Positions 18,817 through 26,091 of a DNA stretch of 64,000 nucleotides are shown here, piece by piece; positions within the stretch are counted from its first letter, which is position 1, and each line of letters begins with the position of its first letter. The position numbers and the translations under genes are program-made. Source of the stretch: an uncultured Gallionellaceae bacterium (lineage in GTDB: Bacteria > Pseudomonadota > Gammaproteobacteria > Burkholderiales > Gallionellaceae). Below the pieces are notes generated by a model that was not told the DNA's origin, searched no databases, and saw only the letters and a program-made list of their open reading frames with translations. The stretch is taken from assembly GCA_903847155.1 (NCBI GenBank), contig CAINCU010000017.1:1-64000 (forward strand). The letters run 5' to 3'.

Positions 18817-19413
18817 TCATTCTCCGCCCGCCGCAGCGCGACGACGCGGTGGTCTCGGTTCTGCTTCATACAAATCGCGCAACGTTTTCTCCACCATTTT
18901 GACGGCATCCGGTGCTTCGATGCTGATCATCTGGTCGATGACCCAGCCGCTGTCGGCATCACTCATGATCTGGCCGATGCAATAGGCAAGATAACGATAG
19001 AAGCCGTAATCCGGGCCGTTTTCGTCGTAGCCGAAATCCGCATATTCTCCGGCGCGCTGATTGAGCAGGTCGATGAAGTGTCGCTTGCATTCCTTCATGT
19101 CCTCGTCGATCAGTCGGCTGCGATTTTCTGCATAGGTTTCCGCCACACGGTTCGCCAGATTGCTGGTGAAGATGAGACGATCTTCCTCGGAGAGTTTGCG
19201 GTAAACGATGCGGTCGGCAACCATGATGAGGAACAGCAAAAATTCGGCAAGGAAGTCGAAATATTGCGTGCCAACCTCGACATCAAATTTGGCCTCGCGC
19301 GTGTTGTTCAGTGAGTTGTTGGCCATGCGGGAAATGACAAACGACAGTGCGTCTGAAATCTCCTGCGGGGTTCGTTCGCGGCCTTCTTTGAACCAGTGGC
19401 TCTTGATGCGCAA
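18817..19413 (-). CDS. Conserved hypothetical protein in sulfur-gene run
   Basis: A 198-aa soluble, mostly helical, acidic protein of unknown function. No cysteine motif, signal peptide or membrane helix apart from a short hydrophobic stretch (FLAEFLLFLIMVADRIVY, about 53-70). The C-terminus is basic (PRPPRRRAAAGG). It lies 3 bp after the tandem TusA gene and abuts the dioxygenase gene, so the three are very likely one transcript. I do not recognise a named domain. Confidence 0.7.
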   Translation of the reverse strand: MRIKSHWFKEGRERTPQEISDALSFVISRMANNSLNNTREAKFDVEVGTQYFDFLAEFLLFLIMVADRIVYRKLSEEDRLIFTSNLANRVAETYAENRSRLIDEDMKECKRHFIDLLNQRAGEYADFGYDENGPDYGFYRYLAYCIGQIMSDADSGWVIDQMISIEAPDAVKMVEKTLRDLYEAEPRPPRRRAAAGGE

Positions 19414-19416
19414 CGT

Positions 19417-19890
19417 TCAGCCTTTCCGAATGTAGAACTCATGCACGCCTGCCGCAGCCTCGACAGTGTTCACTAATGTCATGCCGGTAGCAGAAGTCCA
19501 ACCGCCGATGTCGGACAGCACGCCCGGGCAATCGCTGATTAGTTTCAATATTTCACCGGATTGCATGCCGTTCAGCAGTTTCTTTGCCTCGACGATAGGT
19601 CCGGGGCAGACTGCGCCGCGTATGTCCAAGCTGACATTGGCGTTGTACTCATGGACTTGGCCTTTCCGGATGTGATAGCCGATTCCGCCATCCGGCATCT
19701 TTTCAGTTTTCACTATCTGATTGCCAGTCTGTTGCGCCCATGAGAATAGATCGTCTTGAGTTCCCGGACAATCCGATACCAAGAGCATCACTTGTCCTGT
19801 GGCGAGTTCATCAACCAAGCGCTTCGCTCCGATGAGCGGTCTAGGGCAAGACAGTCCCTTCATGTCTAGCACGACATTGATTATGTCCAT
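19417..19890 (-). CDS. Tandem TusA-like sulfur carrier (two domains)
   Basis: A 157-aa protein made of two TusA-like domains of about 75 residues each. Each has the sulfur-carrier motif: LSCPRPLIGAKR (Cys15) and AVCPGPIVEAKK (Cys95). Each also repeats SDCPG (Cys41, Cys121). Single-domain TusA carries persulfide sulfur, and in sulfur oxidisers it delivers it to DsrEFH. A two-headed version could hold or relay two sulfurs, which is inference. It is first in a three-gene minus-strand run. Confidence 0.85.
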   Translation of the reverse strand: MDIINVVLDMKGLSCPRPLIGAKRLVDELATGQVMLLVSDCPGTQDDLFSWAQQTGNQIVKTEKMPDGGIGYHIRKGQVHEYNANVSLDIRGAVCPGPIVEAKKLLNGMQSGEILKLISDCPGVLSDIGGWTSATGMTLVNTVEAAAGVHEFYIRKG

Positions 19891-20040
19891 TTGTTTCTCC
19901 TTAACCGGTATGGCAATTGTGCCAGCCCGGATTGATGAATCTAACTTGACTGTTTCCTTCTAATAAGACTATTCGCCATTCGACGAGGCCGCTAAAAAAC
20001 TTCGGCCAAGTCGCTGGTTATCCCATAAGCGGGCGAAAGA

Positions 20041-20061
20041 AACAAAAACTCGCTATGCGAG
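20041..20061 (-). terminator. Rho-independent terminator after the DsrC-like gene
   Basis: Read on the minus strand, CTCGC-ATA-GCGAG is followed by TTTTTGTT, 8 bp after the stop of the cysteine-free dsrC-like gene. It separates that transcript from the downstream tandem TusA run. Confidence 0.75.
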
Positions 20062-20068
20062 AATCAAA

Positions 20069-20398
20069 TTAATAGCCGCCTTTACCCAATGGTTGCGGCA
20101 ATCCCGCAACTTTCGCGCCCTGCTTTGCGGGGCCGACCGGGAACAGATCGTACAGTGCTTTACTGTCCGCTTCCGGCCAAAACTCATTGACGCCCTTCAG
20201 CATATTGCGGAAGCCGGGGGTGTGCCCATGTTCCTTGTATTCTTCGCGCATGTAGTTGATGATTTCCCAGTGCTTGGGGGTCAGTGCGATATTCTCCGCT
20301 GCCGCGATGACACCGACCACTTCTTCACTGTAATCCGGCTCCAGCAGATAGCCTTCCGCGTCGGTTTCCAATTCGTTTCCTGCCACTGTGTATCCCAT
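20069..20398 (-). CDS. DsrC/TusE-like protein lacking both functional cysteines
   Basis: A 109-aa DsrC-fold protein. It matches the family along its length (LTPKHWEIINYMREEYKEHG, then LYDLFPVGPAKQGAKVAGLP). The conserved C-terminal arm reads AKQGAKVAGLPQPLGKGGY, where true DsrC has GKQACKIAGLPKPTGCV. Both catalytic cysteines are replaced (Ala95 and Lys106 by alignment), and the protein has no cysteine at all. It cannot form the DsrC trisulfide, so a regulatory or scaffold role is more likely (inference). It follows the Cas6-like gene on the same strand. Confidence 0.88.
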   Translation of the reverse strand: MGYTVAGNELETDAEGYLLEPDYSEEVVGVIAAAENIALTPKHWEIINYMREEYKEHGHTPGFRNMLKGVNEFWPEADSKALYDLFPVGPAKQGAKVAGLPQPLGKGGY

Positions 20399-20425
20399 CG
20401 TTATTTCCCTTCCTTTAAAAAAATG

Positions 20426-21007
20426 TCACTCCAAACCGGAGATGACTTTATACGGTATAAAAATACCGCAACCAAACCGCCGTTCCTTGCCTAAACCTGT
20501 GTATTGCACACGCAACGAGTCTTCCGGTGTGAGGTCGTGCAACACCAAACTGTATCCGCTGATCGCGCGCTCAGCATCTGCCAGTGTGCGACGCCGACCG
20601 CAGATTAATTTTGCCTTGACTTCCATCGCGGCAAGAGCTGATTTCACTTCTACCACGAACGCAACCTCGTCGTCAGAACCCATCACCAATTGCGCGTGCA
20701 GGGTGGAGTAGGGTTGTATTGCCCGGGTCTTGCTGGAACCCAGCTGCAACACGCTCCCGGCTATCTGTATCTGATTATGCGACAGTCCGGAAACGATTTC
20801 GGTGAGTTCATGCGGTAGTCGCAATATCAGTTTGGCACGCTTGGGCAGTAACTTCCCTTCATTGCTTTCAGCCGTGCGCAAGGGTAAAACCCCCACTTTT
20901 TCGTTATTGATCAACTGTGGGGCGAGTCTGGCCAATTCGTCCCATAACGCAAAGGGATAATCGGCGGGCAGTGTGCCACCGCTCACTTCGAATACGACAT
21001 CAATCAT
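20426..21007 (-). CDS. Cas6/Cmx6-like RNA-binding endoribonuclease-fold protein, no CRISPR array
   Basis: A 193-aa protein resembling the Cas6/Cmx6 group (type I-MYXAN style). It starts DVVFEVSGGTLPADYPFALW and ends with the glycine-rich RNA-binding loop GLGKERRFGCGIFIP (about 171-185) seen in Cas6 ferredoxin-like folds. I see no clear N-terminal catalytic histidine. No CRISPR repeats or other cas genes occur in the window. A frame extends to 21073, but ATG 21007 starts the recognisable domain. It sits between a 71-aa gene and the cysteine-free dsrC-like gene, diverging from dsrA. Assignment is from memory of motif pattern. Confidence 0.7.
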   Translation of the reverse strand: MIDVVFEVSGGTLPADYPFALWDELARLAPQLINNEKVGVLPLRTAESNEGKLLPKRAKLILRLPHELTEIVSGLSHNQIQIAGSVLQLGSSKTRAIQPYSTLHAQLVMGSDDEVAFVVEVKSALAAMEVKAKLICGRRRTLADAERAISGYSLVLHDLTPEDSLRVQYTGLGKERRFGCGIFIPYKVISGLE

Positions 21008-21024
21008 TTTAGTGTGAGAGGTGG

Positions 21025-21240
21025 TCACTTGTTTTCTTGTGTGGCAGCCCACTGTTGCATGACTGTAGCCCATTGCGTTGCGGTGGCCGGATCGATATCA
21101 AATATCGTAAAGCGTTTGCCTTCGCGGATGCGAACGCGCAACATGCTCATGCCGCCCTCTACATGGTCAATCTGCTGTATTTCTATTTGCTGTCCTCCCA
21201 AGGGGACGCGGAATTTGCTCAGTTCGGTGATTTTCGCCAT
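21025..21240 (-). CDS. Small conserved hypothetical protein divergent from dsrA
   Basis: A 71-aa soluble protein of unknown function. No cysteine, signal peptide or membrane helix. A central pattern of beta-strand character (GGQQIEIQQIDHVEGGMSML, then LRVRIREGKRFTIFDID) suggests a small beta domain with a C-terminal helix. Coding is supported by GGGAG-like spacing to the next gene, good amino-acid composition and the compact operon with the Cas6-like gene (17 bp gap). It is the first gene of the divergent transcript. Confidence 0.7.
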   Translation of the reverse strand: MAKITELSKFRVPLGGQQIEIQQIDHVEGGMSMLRVRIREGKRFTIFDIDPATATQWATVMQQWAATQENK

Positions 21241-21532
21241 GTTTGCTCTATAATAGTAATTCAGTGAATCGGATAGCGAATTGACAAACCTAGTAAACGC
21301 TTTAAGTTTATCGCCAACAGTTTACAGTTTGAAATACTACCGAGGAAGTGAAAAGTACCACCCTTTAGGGTTACTTTGGATAGCCGCTACGGGTAATAGT
21401 TTGGCTAGAGGTAGCCCCGTACCATTCGGAACCATCAAGAAAGCCGGGTCGGTTGCATTTACTGAACCCATACGATAACCGAATTCCAGCCCTTGTAGGG
21501 CGATTAGCGCAACGCGACTGAAAGGAAACATT
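21241..21532 (+). promoter_or_regulatory. dsrA upstream region: divergent promoter and candidate structured leader
   Basis: This 292-bp gap holds a TTGACA at 21281 with TAAGTT 16 bp downstream (a fair sigma70 promoter for dsr) and a perfect TATAAT at 21249. After that come several short hairpins: ACCC-TTTA-GGGT (21360-21371), TACGGG/CCCGTA arms (21388-21393 with 21416-21421), and GCCCT-TGT-AGGGC (21489-21501). No T tract follows them. The leader would be about 220 nt. I recognise no known riboswitch. Confidence 0.45.
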
Positions 21533-22828
21533 ATGGCGAAGAAGCTGCATAACACACCGAATCTGGACGAGCTCGAAAAGGGTAAGTGGCCAAGTTTTGT
21601 AACTGGCCTGAAACGTCTGGCCAAGGATAAAGACTACGTGGTCGATCTACTGGGCCAACTTGAAGCTTCATACAAAACCCGCAAGGGGTATTGGAAGGGC
21701 GGTACAGTCGGTGTGTTCGGCTACGGCGGCGGCGTGATTCCACGCTTCACCGAGCTGAAAAACGCTGATGGCACTCCTCAATTCAAGGATGCTGCCGAAT
21801 TCCATACCATTCGCATCATGCCTCCACCCGGCATGCACTACGACACCGCTACGCTGCGCCAGTTCTGCGACATCTGGGAAAAGCACGGTTCCGGCTTGAT
21901 CGCGCTGCACGGCCAGTCCGGCGACGTGATGTTCCAAGGCTGCACTACAGAGAATGTGCAGAAGGCCTTTGATGAACTCAACGAGATGGGTTTCGACCTC
22001 GGCGGCGCAGGCCCTGCGGTGCGTACTTCGATGTCCTGTGTCGGTGCGGCTCGCTGCGAGCAGTCCTGCTACGACGAGGCGCAGTCGATGCGTGCAGTGG
22101 TGAATACATTCATGGATGACCTGCACCGTCCTTCGCTGCCATACAAATTCAAATTCAAGTTTTCCGGTTGTCCGAACGACTGCATGAATGCGATTCAGCG
22201 TTCCGACATGGCAGTCATCGGTACTTGGCGCGATAACATCCGCACCGATGAGGCTTTGGCGAAGAAGTGGTTTGTTAAGCACGGTATGGATGAGTTGGTG
22301 AACGACGTTGTTTCACGTTGCCCGACCAAGACTTTTCAGGTTAAGGAAATCAAGAAAATCAAGAGCGGCGAACACATTTCCAGCGTTGCTGTGAGCGCCA
22401 CTCATGCCATCGAGATCAACAATCAAGACTGTGTGCGTTGCATGCACTGCATTAACGTGATGACTGGCGCATTGGCACCCGGTAAGGATAGTGGTGCGAG
22501 TGTGCTGATGGGTGGTAAGAGTCATTTGAAGATTGGTGGTCTGATGGGAACTGTGGTTATTCCGTTCATCAAGTTGGATACTGAAGAAGAAGTCGAAAAG
22601 TTGGTTGACTTCGCTCAACGTGCCATCGACTTTTTCGCCGAAAATGCGCTGGAGCATGAGCGTACCGGTGAGATGATCGAACGTATCGGCTTGCCAGCTT
22701 ACCTCGAAGCGATGGAGATCGATGTTGATCCGGCGATGATTAGTTCGCCGCGTATGAATCCTTACGTACGTACTGATGGTTGGGATGATGAAGTCGCCAA
22801 GATTAACGCCAAGAAACAAGCTGCCTGA
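21533..22828 (+). CDS. dsrA: Reverse dissimilatory sulfite reductase alpha subunit
   Basis: A 431-aa subunit of the siroheme enzyme that oxidises DsrC-bound persulfide sulfur to sulfite in the cytoplasm. Siroheme-[4Fe-4S] cysteines are Cys169 and Cys175 (SCVGAARCEQSC) and Cys213 and Cys217 (SGCPNDC). An inserted ferredoxin domain has CVRCMHC from Cys300. AAGGAAAC lies before the ATG. The oxidative direction is inferred from dsrE, dsrF, dsrH and dsrL in the same operon. Confidence 0.97.
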   Translation: MAKKLHNTPNLDELEKGKWPSFVTGLKRLAKDKDYVVDLLGQLEASYKTRKGYWKGGTVGVFGYGGGVIPRFTELKNADGTPQFKDAAEFHTIRIMPPPGMHYDTATLRQFCDIWEKHGSGLIALHGQSGDVMFQGCTTENVQKAFDELNEMGFDLGGAGPAVRTSMSCVGAARCEQSCYDEAQSMRAVVNTFMDDLHRPSLPYKFKFKFSGCPNDCMNAIQRSDMAVIGTWRDNIRTDEALAKKWFVKHGMDELVNDVVSRCPTKTFQVKEIKKIKSGEHISSVAVSATHAIEINNQDCVRCMHCINVMTGALAPGKDSGASVLMGGKSHLKIGGLMGTVVIPFIKLDTEEEVEKLVDFAQRAIDFFAENALEHERTGEMIERIGLPAYLEAMEIDVDPAMISSPRMNPYVRTDGWDDEVAKINAKKQAA

Positions 22829-22839
22829 GGAGATAGAAG

Positions 22840-23919
22840 ATGAATGCACCTGTACAGATGCGCAAGCCCAAAGAGACTGGCGTGCCGGAAATTACGAAGT
22901 ATTTGCACCCATTGTTGAAGAAGAACTACGGCAACTGGAAATACCACGACCGTCCACGTCCTGGTGTTCTGCATCACGTCTCGCATAGCGGTGACGAAGT
23001 GTGGACAGTGCGCGCCGGTACGGCGCGCCAGATGGATGTCTATACCATCCGCACGCTGTGCGACATTGCCGATAAATTTGCTGAAGGACGCGTGCGCTTC
23101 ACCATTCGCTCCAACATCGAATTCATTGTGTCGGCAGAAAAGAATGTTGCACCGCTGATCGCTGAGTTGGGGAAACATGGATTCCCGGTTGGTGGAACTG
23201 GCAACTCCGTGACAATGATTGCACACACCCAAGGTTGGCTGCATTGCGACATCCCGGGTACTGACGCTTCTGGCGTGGTCAAGTCGCTGATGGACGAGTT
23301 GATGGTCGAATTCACGCGCGAAGAAATGCCGAACCGCGTACACCTTTCAACTTCATGCTGCGAAATCAACTGTGGAGGACAGGCTGATATTGCCATTATC
23401 ATTCAGCACACTAAGCCGCCTGTCATTAATCATGAAATGGTTGCCAATGTATGTGAGCGTCCGACCGTGGTGGCGCGTTGTCCTGTCGCGGCGATTCGCC
23501 CTGCAATGGTGAACGGCAAGCCTTCGCTGGAAATCGATGAAGTAAAATGTATGTGCTGCGGTGCCTGCTATCCACCTTGCCCGCCGATGCAGATTAACGA
23601 TCCTGAATTTTCCAAGTTGGCAATCTGGGTTGGTGGCAAAAACTCCAATGCACGTGGCAAGCCAACTTTCATGAAGATGGTCGCTTCCGGTTTACCCAAC
23701 AATCCGCCACGTTGGCCCGAAGTCGGTGCGGCAGTGAAGAATATCATTGGTGTTTACAAGGCAGATGCACGTCCTTGGGAGCGTTTAGCTGACTGGATTG
23801 ATCGTATTGGCTGGCCGCGTTTCTTCGAAAAGACCGGGCTGCCGTTCACCAAGTATTTGATCGACGATTGGCGTGGTTCGCGTACCAACCTCAATGCCTC
23901 GACGCATATCCGTTTCTAA
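22840..23919 (+). CDS. dsrB: Reverse dissimilatory sulfite reductase beta subunit
   Basis: A 359-aa partner of DsrA. Siroheme/cluster ligands lie in TSCCEINCGG (Cys173, Cys174, Cys178). The ferredoxin domain reads CMCCGACYPPC (from Cys237) near residue 240. DsrB carries the catalytically active siroheme in known enzymes. It lies 11 bp after dsrA, with TGAGGAGA as ribosome-binding site. Confidence 0.97.
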   Translation: MNAPVQMRKPKETGVPEITKYLHPLLKKNYGNWKYHDRPRPGVLHHVSHSGDEVWTVRAGTARQMDVYTIRTLCDIADKFAEGRVRFTIRSNIEFIVSAEKNVAPLIAELGKHGFPVGGTGNSVTMIAHTQGWLHCDIPGTDASGVVKSLMDELMVEFTREEMPNRVHLSTSCCEINCGGQADIAIIIQHTKPPVINHEMVANVCERPTVVARCPVAAIRPAMVNGKPSLEIDEVKCMCCGACYPPCPPMQINDPEFSKLAIWVGGKNSNARGKPTFMKMVASGLPNNPPRWPEVGAAVKNIIGVYKADARPWERLADWIDRIGWPRFFEKTGLPFTKYLIDDWRGSRTNLNASTHIRF

Positions 23920-23929
23920 GCGAGGATTT

Positions 23930-24289
23930 ATGAAATTTGGAATTGTCGTCAACGAAGGGCCATATCAACACCAGGCTAGTGATTCTGCTTATCTGTTTGC
24001 CAAGGCGGCTATCGCAAAGGGGCACGAAGTATGGCGTGTGTTCTTTTATCACGATGGCGTAAATAACGCGTCGAGGCTGACTGAACCACCGCAGGATGAT
24101 CGTCACATTGTGAATCGTTGGACCAAGTTGGCCGAGGAGCACAAGGTGGACTTGGTGGTGTGTGTGGCTGCAGCTTTGCGTCGCGGTATTAAGGAGGAGA
24201 ATTTGGCGCAAGGCTTTCGCATCTCCGGTTTGGGGCAGTTGGTGGAAGCCGGTATCAAGTGTGACCGTTTGGTTACCTTCGGCGATTAA
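23930..24289 (+). CDS. dsrE: Sulfur transfer protein DsrE
   Basis: A 119-aa subunit of the cytoplasmic DsrE2F2H2 hexamer that passes sulfur from TusA to DsrC. The persulfide-binding Cys78 is present in DLVVCVAAALRRG, at the same number as in Allochromatium DsrE. The open frame begins 57 nt earlier inside dsrB; ATG 23930 has GCGAGGA upstream and starts the domain (MKFGIVVNEGPY). Confidence 0.95.
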   Translation: MKFGIVVNEGPYQHQASDSAYLFAKAAIAKGHEVWRVFFYHDGVNNASRLTEPPQDDRHIVNRWTKLAEEHKVDLVVCVAAALRRGIKEENLAQGFRISGLGQLVEAGIKCDRLVTFGD

Positions 24290-24300
24290 GGAGAGACGAG

Positions 24301-24666
24301 ATGAGCGACGCAAGAAAATTCATGTTCGTTAATCGTAAAGCTCCGTACGGCACGATCTACGCATTAGAATCGCTGGAGGTGGTGTTGATCACCGCCGCTT
24401 TTGATCAGGACGTGTCTTTGGTGTTTCTGGATGACGGTGTGTATCAGTTGAAGAAGGGCCAGCAAACAAAAGGGATTGAGACCAAGAATTTCTCGCCCGC
24501 TTATCGTGCGTTGGAAGACTACGATGTTGAAAAATTGTATGTCGAAAAAGAGTCCATGGATGCACGTGGTTTGACTGAAGCGGATTTCCTGGTGGATGTC
24601 ACTGTGGTCAGTCGCGCCGAAATGGGTGCGTTGATGGATGAGCAAGACGTGATCTTGAGTTTCTAA
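24301..24666 (+). CDS. dsrF: Sulfur transfer protein DsrF
   Basis: A 121-aa DsrE/DsrF-fold subunit of the DsrEFH hexamer. It begins with the family pattern KFMFVNRKAPYGTIYALESLE and contains no cysteine, consistent with a structural rather than sulfur-binding role. An AAGGAGAG ribosome-binding site lies upstream. Confidence 0.95.
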   Translation: MSDARKFMFVNRKAPYGTIYALESLEVVLITAAFDQDVSLVFLDDGVYQLKKGQQTKGIETKNFSPAYRALEDYDVEKLYVEKESMDARGLTEADFLVDVTVVSRAEMGALMDEQDVILSF

Positions 24667-24675
24667 GGGGGGCGC

Positions 24676-24972
24676 ATGTTACACATTATCAATAAATCAC
24701 CCCTGACCTGTAGTACGCTGGACGGCTGTTTGAATACGGCGACGGGTGGGGACCTCATTCTTATCGAGGATGCAGTCTATGCGGCTACGCGAGGCAATGC
24801 CGCCGAGTCCAGGCTGAAAGCGGAGATGGGGAAATTCAGGGTGCATGTCCTGATGCCAGACCTTGAAGCACGCGGTCTAGCTGATCGACTTATTGAAGGC
24901 ATTTCGCCGGTCGATTATGGCGGCTTTGTCGAACTGGTAAGCAAGAATAAAACCTGCCAATCGTGGCTTTAA
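24676..24972 (+). CDS. dsrH: Sulfur transfer protein DsrH
   Basis: A 98-aa DsrH/TusB-type subunit. Cys18 in TLDGCLNTA corresponds to the conserved DsrH cysteine (Cys20 in Allochromatium), with Cys12 nearby. It follows dsrF by 9 bp and completes the dsrEFH trio that marks oxidative sulfur metabolism. Confidence 0.94.
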   Translation: MLHIINKSPLTCSTLDGCLNTATGGDLILIEDAVYAATRGNAAESRLKAEMGKFRVHVLMPDLEARGLADRLIEGISPVDYGGFVELVSKNKTCQSWL

Positions 24973-24999
24973 TCAGTAATAAACAGAAGGAGAAACAGT

Positions 25000-25335
25000 A
25001 TGTCAAGCATTGAAGTCGGCGGCAAAAGTTACGAAACTGATGAAGAAGGATATCTGACTAACCTGTCGGATTGGACTACCGATGTGGCGAATTACATCGC
25101 ACAGACCGAGAATGTAGTCATGACAGATGCACATTGGGAAGTGGTCAATTTCCTGCGCGAATATTTTGAAGAATATCAAATCGCTCCGGCAGTGCGTGTG
25201 TTGACCAAAGCGATCGGCAAAAAGCTCGGCGCAGATAAGGGAAATAGCGAATATCTGTATGGTTTGTTCCCCTATGGTCCAGGCAAGCAGGCGTGCAAGA
25301 TCGCCGGACTGCCAAAGCCAACAGGTTGCGTTTAA
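25000..25335 (+). CDS. dsrC: Sulfur carrier DsrC
   Basis: A 111-aa protein that carries the sulfur oxidised by DsrAB. The flexible C-terminal arm reads GKQACKIAGLPKPTGCV with both conserved cysteines (Cys99 and Cys110, eleven positions apart). AGAAGGAGAAAC precedes the ATG. It is the functional counterpart of the cysteine-free paralogue at 20069-20398. Confidence 0.97.
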   Translation: MSSIEVGGKSYETDEEGYLTNLSDWTTDVANYIAQTENVVMTDAHWEVVNFLREYFEEYQIAPAVRVLTKAIGKKLGADKGNSEYLYGLFPYGPGKQACKIAGLPKPTGCV

Positions 25336-25362
25336 TTAAGATTCGCCGATAGGGGGGCCTTC

Positions 25363-26091
25363 ATGGCAAGCATTGTTTTTGCAATTTTGTTTTATTTTGC
25401 TACGCTGCTGCTAGTCGTAGGGCTGCTCTATCGTATTTATATCTACGCCCGCACTCCAGTTCCACTGAAAATTCCGACCACACCCGCGCCGACCACAACA
25501 GGTGGTGTAGTATTGCGCATGATGCGGGAGGTAGTATTTTTTGAAAGTTTATTCAAATCAAATTTGTGGATTTGGGGCTTGAGCGCATTGTTTCATGGCA
25601 GTCTGGCGTTGGTGCTCATGCGGCATTTACGTTATTTCACAGATCCGGTGTGGGGTTGGGTTGATCTAATCCAACCGTTCGGGATGTATGCAGGACTCAC
25701 CATGCTGTTGGGTTTATGCGGATTGTGGTGGCGTCGGATATTTGTCGAACGCATTCGTTATATATCTACACCGTCAGACCATTTGATGCTGTTGCTGCTT
25801 ATCGGTATTGCTGCTTCTGGATTGATGATGAAGTTTGTAGTTCACACCGATGTGATTAGTGTGAAGGAATATTTTATTGGATTGATGCAATTTAATATTT
25901 TGACTCTTCCAGCTGATCCGCTGTTATTTATGCATCTACTGATGGTTATGTCACTCCTGGTCGTTTTCCCCTTCAGCAAACTGCTGCACGCACCAGGAGT
26001 CTTTTTTTCGCCGACCCGCAATCAGAAAGATGATTCGCGTGAGAAGCGCCATATCGCCGCTTGGGCGAAAAAATTAGAGGCTAGCGAATGA
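25363..26091 (+). CDS. dsrM: Membrane cytochrome b subunit DsrM
   Basis: A 242-aa NarI-like membrane protein with five to six hydrophobic segments and histidines placed for heme b binding (for example LFHGSLALVLMRHLRY). It forms the quinone-reactive half of DsrMK in the DsrMKJOP complex. It overlaps dsrK by 4 bp. Confidence 0.94.
   Translation: MASIVFAILFYFATLLLVVGLLYRIYIYARTPVPLKIPTTPAPTTTGGVVLRMMREVVFFESLFKSNLWIWGLSALFHGSLALVLMRHLRYFTDPVWGWVDLIQPFGMYAGLTMLLGLCGLWWRRIFVERIRYISTPSDHLMLLLLIGIAASGLMMKFVVHTDVISVKEYFIGLMQFNILTLPADPLLFMHLLMVMSLLVVFPFSKLLHAPGVFFSPTRNQKDDSREKRHIAAWAKKLEASE

Noticed and set aside
21281-21478. 65-aa plus-strand open frame in the dsrA leader
   Set aside because: It overlaps the candidate hairpins, has no ribosome-binding site, and its composition is not protein-like. 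More likely untranslated leader.
20399-21532. CRISPR array near the Cas6-like gene
   Set aside because: I looked for regularly spaced direct repeats in the gaps around the gene and across the window and found none.
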